A DNA stretch of 22,568 nucleotides from positions 8,491 through 31,058 of the forward strand of contig PCAT01000005.1 in assembly GCA_002730655.1 (NCBI GenBank). The letters are read 5' to 3'. This DNA is from Balneola sp. (GTDB lineage: Bacteria; Bacteroidota; Rhodothermia; Balneolales; Balneolaceae). The position numbers were made by a program, and so were the translations under genes. This document shows positions 16,328-22,568 of the stretch, piece after piece; positions within the stretch are counted from its first letter, which is position 1; each line of letters starts with the position of its first letter. The notes below the pieces were generated by a model, which had not been told where the DNA came from, did no database searches, and saw only the letters and a list, made by a program, of their open reading frames with translations.

Positions 16328-16387
16328 TTTAGTTATAAATCAAAAAATACCGTAATTTTTACTTAATTACCTACCCTAATTTGTAGG

Positions 16388-16954
16388 CTAATTTTCCAAA
16401 TCTATTCCTAACTCGAACAAGATATCTGTTGTTATATCAAATTCAACCCTAGCATAAATCAGATAAATATCACCACTTCTATCAAAGATATAATCGTATC
16501 CCTTCTCAAGAGCGACAGTCCGTGCGGCACTAAAAACTTTTCTTTGTATTGGCTCTAATAGATCACTTTGTTGCTGAAAATATTCACCGCTAGGACCAAA
16601 CTTTTGCTGGAGAAATGTTTGATGCTGTTTTTTCTTTTGTTCAATTTCCACTCTTTTTTGACTTCGAATCTCTTCAGTATATAAAATTTCTTTAGCCTGA
16701 TAATCTTCTTTTAAAGCATTTACTTTGTCTAACATTTCTTGTGCTTCTTGTTGCCACCCACTGCTCAATAATTGTAACCGCTGTTCAATACCAGCGTATT
16801 CGGGTAGTTGTGCAACGACTAAATCAGACTCAAAATAACCTATTTTTTGATCCTGAGCATTTATCTCCGTACTAACTAGTATTACTATAGTACTACTAAT
16901 TAAAAATGAAATTCTGCAGAAACTTAGTAAATTGTGTTGGTATATTTTTTTCAT
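16388..16954 (-). CDS. OmpH/Skp-family periplasmic chaperone, paralogue 3 (next to bamA)
   Basis: This 188-residue protein begins 3 nt after the bamA stop and is surely cotranscribed with it. It has a longer signal peptide (about 1-33, cleavage after INA), then KIGYFESDLVVAQLPE (37-52), a coiled coil (about 53-125) and a C-terminal body with YDYIFDRSGDIYLIYA and FDITTDILFELGIDLEN. Compared with the other two it lacks the Asn-Pro after KIGY, has more aromatic residues in the arm (KFGPSGEYFQQQ) and differs in the loop before the last strand. It is therefore the most divergent of the three and may serve different clients. In Bacteroidota, OmpH genes usually follow bamA, which supports the role. 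Confidence 0.88.
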   Translation of the reverse strand: MKKIYQHNLLSFCRISFLISSTIVILVSTEINAQDQKIGYFESDLVVAQLPEYAGIEQRLQLLSSGWQQEAQEMLDKVNALKEDYQAKEILYTEEIRSQKRVEIEQKKKQHQTFLQQKFGPSGEYFQQQSDLLEPIQRKVFSAARTVALEKGYDYIFDRSGDIYLIYARVEFDITTDILFELGIDLEN

Positions 16955-16957
16955 AAA

Positions 16958-19447
16958 CTAAAATGGTGCACCAATATTAAACAAAAATTCCCATTCTCCT
17001 GCAAGTGTGTTAGTCCCTTCTATGTTATCTAATCGGTACCCATAACTCAAATCAACAAGTCCTAATACTGGTAGATATAAACGGGTACCGAACCCAATTG
17101 CGCGCTTGACATTAAATGGATCAAAAGTTGCAAATTCATTAAATGCATTTGCTGCATCATAAAAAGCATAGGGTATTAGTTGTAGCTGCTCATTACTGAC
17201 CGCTGGATACCGTAGTTCAAAGGAATATTTATTGTAAACTCGCCCGCCAACTTGCCGTCCATCTATTATTGGTGCTATGCTACCATCATTACCACCGGGA
17301 TATCCTCGTAAATCGATATTATCATACAAAAAACTTTGCCGTTGCTGGAGTTGTGTTCCTCCGACTAAGAACCGCTGGAAATTAGACCGCCTATCATTTG
17401 TGAAAAAGCCAATAAATCCAAAGTTCACCTGACTTGTCAGTACCAATTTCTCTACAATAGGAATGTGATATTGATAGTCTGTCTTGATTTTATAGTATTC
17501 TGAAAGGCCTGGTAACGGAGGCGCTATCTCAAAGGACAGCCCTAATTTAGATCCTCTATTTGGCGATATGAAATTGTCCAATGAATTCCGCTCAAGGGTC
17601 TGATTAATTGAAATAATTGAAGAGGTTCCAGCTGATAAAAAGGAGGTTGTACCTTGAACATCATACAGTTGATACCCTAGTGAAGTTCTGCTCGAAAAGT
17701 AATCATCGGGCCATCGTAATCGCTTTCCAAGAGAAACTGATGATGAAAAGAGTCGATTTTTCTCAGAAAAGCCACGGTACTGAATAAAATTGTAAGAAAG
17801 ATTTACGCCAAATGAAGTAGGCTTTCCGTTTAGCCAAGGCTCTACAAATCCAAAACTATAGCTTTGAAAGCCTGTGCCTGTCACCTGAACACCCAATGAA
17901 AGGTTTTGTCCGTCGCCTGAAGGAAATGGTGTAAAGTCACCAGCTATGGCCCTCTGTAACGAAAAGTTGTTAAAGTTTAGACGGGTAGATATTAATGCAC
18001 CAATTGCGCGTCCACCATACCCCCCAGAAAATTCAAAATTTGAGGTACTAGCAGATTCATCGACAAGAAAAGATACGTCTACTTCTTTGTTTTGGGGAAT
18101 GGGTTGTACGTCAGGGGTGATATTTTGTGGATCAAAAAATCCTAAGGTACTGAGTTCACGAACCGAACGAACGATAGCTTCACGGCTATAGGTAGCGCCA
18201 GGTATTGTACGTAGTGTCCTTCTTACAACGTCGTCATGGGTTTGCGTATTTCCACTAAAGGTTACTTTTCGGATAGTCGCAATTTCATCTTCGTAAATAT
18301 CAAAGTGAATATCTAACGAATCTTCACCAGCTTTAGAGATGGTAGGGATGGCTTGAAAAAATAAATAGCCAATATTTTGATACAAACTATTTATGTCAGT
18401 AGAGGTTTTGTTGAAGTTTAAATTTTCATCGTAGCGTGTTTGATTAAAAATATCCCCCACTTCAAAACCTAAAGACTGTGTCAATTGGTCATCTGTGTAT
18501 ACAGTATTACCATCCCAACTTATATCTCGGACTTTGTACTGAGGACCTTCATAGATGGTAAAGGCTAAAAGTAGTCCTTGTTCAGCATTTCCAAAATCGT
18601 CTACCCATAAACTATCGGAAACAATTCTTGCATCTATATGCCCTTCTTCTTGAAAATGGGTAATTAGATTAATCACTCCCTCATCAAAGTCTTCCTGTTT
18701 GTAGAGTTTTTTTGATAAAAATTTCCACCAAGCATCTTCTTTTATAGGCTTAATTACCTTCAATAAATCTTTTTCAGTGAACCGATCTAATCCAATAAAT
18801 TGAATGTGCTTAATTTCTAATTTCTTCCCTTTTTTAACATCGAAATATAAGATGGATCGGTTTTCTATTTCTTCCGAGTCTTCTACCCGAGTAACCACTT
18901 CAGTTCCCCATAATCCTTTTTCTTTAAAAAACCGAATAATTGTACGCTTGGCTTGTACAAGATTTGCATCCGTAATTGCTGCACCTTGAACCAAACTGAT
19001 TAGATTTTCTAGGTCATCAGCCTCTGATTTCTTAACTCCTTCTACCCTGTATTCAAGCATTCGGGGTTGTTCAACCACTTGGATGAGTATACCTAGGCTT
19101 GTTAAAGATTGATTTTCGATAAATACTTTTACATCAGAAAATAAACCAACTTGAAATAAACGGTTTATAGCACTCGGTATATCATCACCTGGATAAGTAA
19201 TTACTTTCCCTTCTACCAATCCACTTGTATTGATAATAAATTGAGTTCGCGTGCTTTGGTTACCCTGAACTCGAACATGGGAAATACGATATTCTTCGGG
19301 GGTCTCAAGAGTAGGATCTGTTATTTGTATTTGTTGGGCGTAAACAGTAAAAAAACTGCTAAAAAGCACCAATACAATAAGCACGAATGTATTCCTTAGC
19401 GAATGCTTTGTTGCATTATTTAAAGTCTGTAATATCTTGATAAACAA
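16958..19447 (-). CDS. bamA: Outer membrane protein assembly factor BamA
   Basis: BamA is the Omp85 protein that folds and inserts beta-barrels into the outer membrane. It has 829 residues: a signal peptide (about 1-37, cleavage after VYA), a periplasmic part of about five POTRA domains (about 50-460, with repeats such as ISHVRVQGNQSTR, IKHIQFIGLDRFTEKDL and IRKVTFSGNTQTHDDVVRRT), then the 16-strand barrel. The loop-6 motif RGYPG (714-718), equivalent to VRGF, and a C-terminal Phe in FNIGAPF, a typical beta-signal, are both present. The start is TTG at 19447: a stop codon lies two codons upstream, no ATG precedes the signal peptide, and AAGGA sits 7 nt before it. uppS is 39 bp upstream; ompH paralogue 3 follows. 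Confidence 0.96.
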   Translation of the reverse strand: MFIKILQTLNNATKHSLRNTFVLIVLVLFSSFFTVYAQQIQITDPTLETPEEYRISHVRVQGNQSTRTQFIINTSGLVEGKVITYPGDDIPSAINRLFQVGLFSDVKVFIENQSLTSLGILIQVVEQPRMLEYRVEGVKKSEADDLENLISLVQGAAITDANLVQAKRTIIRFFKEKGLWGTEVVTRVEDSEEIENRSILYFDVKKGKKLEIKHIQFIGLDRFTEKDLLKVIKPIKEDAWWKFLSKKLYKQEDFDEGVINLITHFQEEGHIDARIVSDSLWVDDFGNAEQGLLLAFTIYEGPQYKVRDISWDGNTVYTDDQLTQSLGFEVGDIFNQTRYDENLNFNKTSTDINSLYQNIGYLFFQAIPTISKAGEDSLDIHFDIYEDEIATIRKVTFSGNTQTHDDVVRRTLRTIPGATYSREAIVRSVRELSTLGFFDPQNITPDVQPIPQNKEVDVSFLVDESASTSNFEFSGGYGGRAIGALISTRLNFNNFSLQRAIAGDFTPFPSGDGQNLSLGVQVTGTGFQSYSFGFVEPWLNGKPTSFGVNLSYNFIQYRGFSEKNRLFSSSVSLGKRLRWPDDYFSSRTSLGYQLYDVQGTTSFLSAGTSSIISINQTLERNSLDNFISPNRGSKLGLSFEIAPPLPGLSEYYKIKTDYQYHIPIVEKLVLTSQVNFGFIGFFTNDRRSNFQRFLVGGTQLQQRQSFLYDNIDLRGYPGGNDGSIAPIIDGRQVGGRVYNKYSFELRYPAVSNEQLQLIPYAFYDAANAFNEFATFDPFNVKRAIGFGTRLYLPVLGLVDLSYGYRLDNIEGTNTLAGEWEFLFNIGAPF

Positions 19448-19454
19448 TATTTAA

Positions 19455-19459
19455 TCCTT
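19455..19459 (-). promoter_or_regulatory. Shine-Dalgarno-like AAGGA that fixes the bamA TTG start
   Basis: Read on the minus strand, AAGGA lies 7 nt before TTG at 19447. Most starts in this window have no such motif, so it stands out. It fits initiation at a weak codon that cannot be replaced by any nearby ATG. Confidence 0.45.
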
Positions 19460-19486
19460 CAAACTGATGAATATTACTGTAACGAA

Positions 19487-20290
19487 CTAGTCGCTTATTT
19501 CGTCTTTTTTATTTTTATACACTTTCCCAAATCTTCGATCTCTTTTTTGGAACGAATGAATAGCTTCATACAATTCGTTACGTCTAAAATCAGGCCAATA
19601 TAATTCAGATATATACAATTCAGAATAAGCCAATTGCCATAATAAAAAGTTACTTATACGATATTCACCGCTAGTTCTAATAATTAAATCAGGATCCGGT
19701 ATACTAGCGGTTGAAAGATGATCACCAATCATTTGGTCATTAATTAAATTAGGAGCTAATCTACCTTTCTCTACATGTTTAGCAATTTTTTTCACGGCCT
19801 CAGTTATATCCCATCGACCTGAATAACTAAGTGCAAGACATAGCTCTAATCCTGTATTATCCTCTGTTAATGATACAGCCTCATCTAATTCTTTAATGCA
19901 ATCGTCAGGGAATCGGTCCATCTGGCCAATGGTGACCAAACGAATATTGTTTCGATGTAGGTTATCCGCCTCTTTCCTAAGAGAGGATACTAGTAATCGC
20001 ATTAGCCCTCGAACTTCAGCATTTGGTCTACCCCAGTTTTCCGTCGAAAAAGCATATAAGGTGAGAAATTTAACCCCGAGCTGAGCACACGCCTCAGTGA
20101 TATCTCTAACAGAATCCACACCTACCTTATGTCCAAAAAGCCTAATATTCCCTTTACTTTGAGCCCATCGCCCATTACCATCCATAATGATGGCAATATG
20201 CACTGGTATGACACCTGAATCTATTAACTCTTTTTGCCGATTCTTGTCTTCCTGAGTCTGTTTAATTTTAGTGAGACTTAGCTCTTTCAA
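19487..20290 (-). CDS. uppS: Isoprenyl transferase, undecaprenyl diphosphate synthase
   Basis: UppS adds cis-isoprene units to farnesyl diphosphate, making the C55 lipid carrier for peptidoglycan precursors. The cis-prenyltransferase signature IAIIMDGNGRWAQSKG (33-48) contains the catalytic Asp37. FLTLYAFSTENWGRP (75-89), ALSYSGRWDI (153-162), PDPDLIIRTSGEYRISNFLLWQ (198-219) and SELYWPDF (228-235) follow, matching the substrate and Mg2+ sites. The 267 residues are about 15-20 more than E. coli UppS because of an N-terminal Lys-rich stretch. The start is TTG at 20290: the frame upstream reaches a TAA with no ATG between, and no ribosome-binding motif is visible. It precedes bamA by 39 bp, so lipid-carrier supply and outer-membrane assembly share a transcript. 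Confidence 0.96.
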   Translation of the reverse strand: MKELSLTKIKQTQEDKNRQKELIDSGVIPVHIAIIMDGNGRWAQSKGNIRLFGHKVGVDSVRDITEACAQLGVKFLTLYAFSTENWGRPNAEVRGLMRLLVSSLRKEADNLHRNNIRLVTIGQMDRFPDDCIKELDEAVSLTEDNTGLELCLALSYSGRWDITEAVKKIAKHVEKGRLAPNLINDQMIGDHLSTASIPDPDLIIRTSGEYRISNFLLWQLAYSELYISELYWPDFRRNELYEAIHSFQKRDRRFGKVYKNKKDEISD

Positions 20291-20330
20291 AGGAATAAAT
20301 GTTGATTTTCTTTAAACTACTAAATTAGAG

Positions 20331-20369
20331 CTTTATTAGTGCTTATTCAAGAAAAAAGCACTAATAAAG
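20331..20369. repeat. 14-bp perfect inverted repeat in the ribH-uppS gap
   Basis: CTTTATTAGTGCTT (20331-20344) and AAGCACTAATAAAG (20356-20369) are exact reverse complements around an 11-nt loop. The right arm shares bases with the terminator hairpin at 20354-20376, so the two folds cannot form together. On the minus strand it lies in the stretch leading into uppS; on the plus strand it would form first. No T-run follows it on the minus strand. Confidence 0.55.
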
Positions 20370-20376
20370 TGCTTTT
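20354..20376 (-). terminator. Intrinsic terminator after ribH, probably bidirectional
   Basis: AAAAGCACT (20354-20362) and AGTGCTTTT (20368-20376) make a 9-bp stem with a 5-nt loop. On the minus strand the stem ends in a run of six T (20357-20352), the classical form, 104 bp after the ribH stop. On the plus strand TTTTGTTTT follows. It should separate the S41-PHP-ribH unit from uppS-bamA-ompH. The rest of the 189-bp gap (20291-20479) has no gene or clear promoter. Confidence 0.7.
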
Positions 20377-20479
20377 GTTTTAAGCTAAACTGCTTATTTC
20401 TCACAAGCTATATCAGGCAACTATTTTTGAAAGCTATCTCTTAAACCATCTTCATAAAAAGTTATTTTGACGTTATAAG

Positions 20480-20959
20480 CTACTTGATATTTTGTCGTAT
20501 TGCTATCATTTCTAAAAGAGCCAGGGCTGCCTCTGACCCTTTATTTCCTTTATCCCCTGCTCTATCTAAAGCCTGTTGTACATTATCTGTTGTAAGTATG
20601 CCAAATGTAACAGGAGTTGAAAAACGCAGATTTAAATCAATTACCCCTCGATTTACTGCATTACACACATATTTAAAATGTGGAGTGCCTCCTCGAATTA
20701 CTACACCTAGAGCAATAATACCGTCATAGCGTTTAGTTTCTAATAACCACTGTGCGGTAAGTGGAATCTCATAACTCCCTGGACAATGTACTATCGTAAT
20801 AGAGTCTTTTTTTACACCATTAGCTTTTAGAGTAGATATAGCACCTGCTAACATTGCTTCAGTAATCATAGAATTCCACCTTGAAACCACAATACCCACG
20901 GTAGCATCTTCAATTTCTATATTTTTTGAAACCTCGTGAACCCCTAGTTTTTTACTCAT
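20480..20959 (-). CDS. ribH: 6,7-dimethyl-8-ribityllumazine synthase
   Basis: RibH condenses 5-amino-6-ribitylamino-uracil with dihydroxybutanone phosphate, the next-to-last step of riboflavin synthesis, and usually forms a 60-mer or decamer in the cytoplasm. The 159 residues are normal in length. Visible sites are SRWNSMIT (26-33) for the pyrimidine ring, HCPGSYEIP (58-66), ALGVVIRGGTPHF (83-95) with the catalytic His94 and the phosphate-binding region, FGILTTDN (119-126) and the Arg133-containing LDRAGDKGNKGSEAA (131-145). The ATG at 20959 leaves a 20-residue lead before the core. It lies 8 bp after the PHP gene with no other riboflavin gene nearby, and is followed by a strong terminator. 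Confidence 0.96.
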   Translation of the reverse strand: MSKKLGVHEVSKNIEIEDATVGIVVSRWNSMITEAMLAGAISTLKANGVKKDSITIVHCPGSYEIPLTAQWLLETKRYDGIIALGVVIRGGTPHFKYVCNAVNRGVIDLNLRFSTPVTFGILTTDNVQQALDRAGDKGNKGSEAALALLEMIAIRQNIK

Positions 20960-20967
20960 GATTTATA

Positions 20968-21822
20968 TTAATTATTGGGAATTAAAGCTCTTCTTTGTTG
21001 GGTCATTGCCTTCATCTTTATTACATTATAATAGGAAGTCGCGACCGTACCAATTGGAGTATAGCCAAAATCTAGATGTCCATGATAATCACTCCCTCCT
21101 GTTTTAAGTAGATGATTTTTTTGAGCCCATCTTACAAAGTAATTATGTTGCTGATATGAATGACTAGGATGAATACATTCAACCCCATCTATACCTAGCA
21201 TTCGAATTTCTTCAAGCTCTGGCTGAGTAAATAACTTCCCAGGGTGTGCCAATATGGTGGCACCTCCCGCTCTTCGCACCAATGCTATAAGTGAACTGGC
21301 ATCTAAGAAATAGGGCTGATGTGTTTCCTCATGAGCTATAACCAAGTATTTTTGAAAGGCCTCTATCTGATTGGCTACATAGTTTTTTTCTACTAATAAC
21401 CTAGCTAAATGAGGACGAGTTAAAGTGGCTTGTTTGGGTATAGCTAAAACTTCTTGAAAATCAACCTCAATATTTTTTTTGTTAAGCCATTCTATCATAG
21501 ATTTCATTCGACATCTTCGTTGTACTGAACATGTCGTTAAGTACTCTGATAATTCTTTATGATAAGGATCAAAATAATAGCCCAACAAATGAATATCTTT
21601 GCCTTTAAAGGAAGCCGTAAATTCTGCACCTGATATTAATTCAATTGGTAATTGTTCCGATTTTAATATTTCTACTCCCTTTAAATAACCCTTAACGGTA
21701 TCATGATCGGTTATTGAAATGGCCTTTAACCCTTTGGACACTGCCAAATTAAGAACCTCTGATGGGCTTTTTTTTCCATCAGAATAGGTGGTATGAATAT
21801 GCAAATCGGCTTTCGCAGCCAT
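20968..21822 (-). CDS. PHP-domain metal-dependent phosphoesterase (YciV/RNase AM-like)
   Basis: PHP-fold enzymes use a trinuclear metal centre to hydrolyse phosphoesters. Nearly all metal ligands can be seen in the 284 residues: H8 and H10 in DLHIHTTYSDG, D15, H40 in TDHDT, E67 in GAEFT, H193 in AHPG, and D245 and H247 in GSDYHG. Within the superfamily, the length and the RPHLARLLV block (136-144) match the YciV group: nucleoside 3',5'-bisphosphate phosphatases and the 5'-3' exonuclease RNase AM, which trims rRNA 5' ends. I recognise that subgroup by pattern only, so substrate and name stay open. No polymerase or other domain is attached. It starts 3 bp after the S41 peptidase stop and precedes ribH by 8 bp. 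Confidence 0.85.
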   Translation of the reverse strand: MAAKADLHIHTTYSDGKKSPSEVLNLAVSKGLKAISITDHDTVKGYLKGVEILKSEQLPIELISGAEFTASFKGKDIHLLGYYFDPYHKELSEYLTTCSVQRRCRMKSMIEWLNKKNIEVDFQEVLAIPKQATLTRPHLARLLVEKNYVANQIEAFQKYLVIAHEETHQPYFLDASSLIALVRRAGGATILAHPGKLFTQPELEEIRMLGIDGVECIHPSHSYQQHNYFVRWAQKNHLLKTGGSDYHGHLDFGYTPIGTVATSYYNVIKMKAMTQQRRALIPNN

Positions 21823-21825
21823 AAC

Positions 21826-22568
21826 TTATTGTACTATTGAATAATAATCTTGCAATTCATCCAAAAGCTTTATTCCTGAAATCACTGCTGGATCAATGGC
21901 TAGACTAGCTCTTTTCCAAGCCTGGTTTCCTTTATAGAACCGTACAAGTTCCAACTCCAATACCACTTCTATTTCTCCAGCTTTTTCGATTAAGTTAACC
22001 TTAGCCATTTCAGAGATATGATCATTAATTTGCAATATAGACTCCTTTGTATTAGCATTCAATGCATTCTTATCATTTAAAGAATAACCTAGCGAGTCGG
22101 TCAATGACAACATCTCACTCCATATCTGCAAACGAGTGGGGTCAAAATTATCCATGAATCGTTTAGATATGACTTTAACAAGCTCATCATCAATTATGGC
22201 TGTTATAGGCAGCTCTAATTGATGAATAAATTCACTAACTAATCCCAACCGCAGCAGCTCCAATTGGAATGAACTAAGTATTTCTGTATCAGTCTGAAGA
22301 TCAGGCTCAATGCCCCTCCCTCCACGTACCACTCTACCATTTTTAGTTTTATATATATTATTATCTACTCGCTGAAAGTCTGTATTATTTGTATCGTAAT
22401 TATACTCTAGACTTTGAATACTCCTTCCAGAAGGAATATAGTACCTTGATATAGTATATTTCATTGAGTTGTTGTATGGTAAAGGTTTAACTATTTGAAC
22501 TAAACCTTTTCCGAAACTACGCACACCTACTACAACTCCTCTATCTAGATCCTGCACAACCCCCGATA
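21826..22568 (-). CDS. S41-family C-terminal processing peptidase (CtpA/Prc-like), 5' end cut off
   Basis: The reading frame is open to the right edge of the window, so only the last 246 residues are visible. The apparent GTG start at 22557 is internal. The visible part opens with SGVVQDLDRGVVVGVRSFGKG, the stretch just after the catalytic serine of S41 peptidases; the serine itself is outside. The catalytic lysine and its partner glutamine are present in GKGLVQ. PSGRSIQ and a GGRGIEPD substrate-strand segment follow. After the protease core, the last roughly 140 residues form a helix-rich domain (FDPTRLQIWSEM and beyond) typical of the longer CtpA forms. Such enzymes trim periplasmic proteins at C-termini. 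Signal peptide and PDZ domain should lie off the edge. Confidence 0.88.
   Translation of the reverse strand, partial: SGVVQDLDRGVVVGVRSFGKGLVQIVKPLPYNNSMKYTISRYYIPSGRSIQSLEYNYDTNNTDFQRVDNNIYKTKNGRVVRGGRGIEPDLQTDTEILSSFQLELLRLGLVSEFIHQLELPITAIIDDELVKVISKRFMDNFDPTRLQIWSEMLSLTDSLGYSLNDKNALNANTKESILQINDHISEMAKVNLIEKAGEIEVVLELELVRFYKGNQAWKRASLAIDPAVISGIKLLDELQDYYSIVQ

Noticed and set aside
16370..16387. CCTAC/GTAGG stem just before the end of ompH paralogue 3
   Set aside because: It is only 5 bp with no T-run on the minus strand, and lies inside an operon. Support is too weak for a terminator.
22557..22568. GTG at 22557 as a true start of the S41 gene
   Set aside because: The frame continues to the window edge and the residues before it (S-G-V) match the S41 family, so the gene is simply truncated by the window.
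1..22568. Mobile element, CRISPR array, tRNA/rRNA or defence system
   Set aside because: I saw no transposase or integrase motifs, regular spaced repeats, tRNA-like cloverleaf or toxin-antitoxin pair. Nearly all of the sequence is explained by recognised genes.

Overview
The window is AT-rich, densely coding DNA from a Gram-negative bacterium, most likely the Bacteroidota/Balneolota/Rhodothermota group. Three things point there. The gene strings recA-recX, purN-purH-mreBCD-mrdA-rodA and uppS-bamA-ompH are typical of that group. Most start codons lack a Shine-Dalgarno motif. Several essential genes can only start at TTG or GTG. The assignment below phylum level is inference; no rRNA or marker search was possible. 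Eighteen genes plus two edge-truncated genes fill about 94% of the window. The longest non-coding stretch is 288 bp (2122-2409), so no gap exceeds 300 bp.

Layout. (1) 1-2121: a truncated BadF/BadG-type sugar kinase (minus) diverges from a kynureninase-like PLP enzyme (plus). (2) 2410-5268: recA, recX and an AI-2E family membrane protein in tight tandem. (3) 5305-7595: purN and purH, two folate-dependent steps of purine synthesis. (4) 7690-13176: the rod-shape elongasome mreB-mreC-mreD-mrdA-rodA, nearly gapless. (5) 13290-15103: rnhB (minus) diverging from a VWA-domain protein (plus). (6) 15206-22568, all minus and read right to left: truncated S41/CtpA peptidase, PHP phosphoesterase, ribH, a strong terminator, then uppS, bamA and three successive ompH/skp-like genes.

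How the genes connect. Much of the window builds the cell envelope. MreBCD, PBP2 and RodA make side-wall peptidoglycan. UppS makes the undecaprenyl lipid that carries its precursors. BamA inserts outer-membrane beta-barrels, and the three Skp-like proteins probably escort its substrates. The rest is housekeeping: recombination, purines, riboflavin and RNA:DNA hybrid removal.

I found no mobile element, CRISPR array, tRNA, rRNA, defence island or biosynthetic cluster, and no convincing undescribed multi-gene system. The points most worth a second look are the three different OmpH/Skp paralogues, the competing hairpins between ribH and uppS, a perfect inverted repeat before recA, the isolated VWA protein and the kynureninase-like enzyme.
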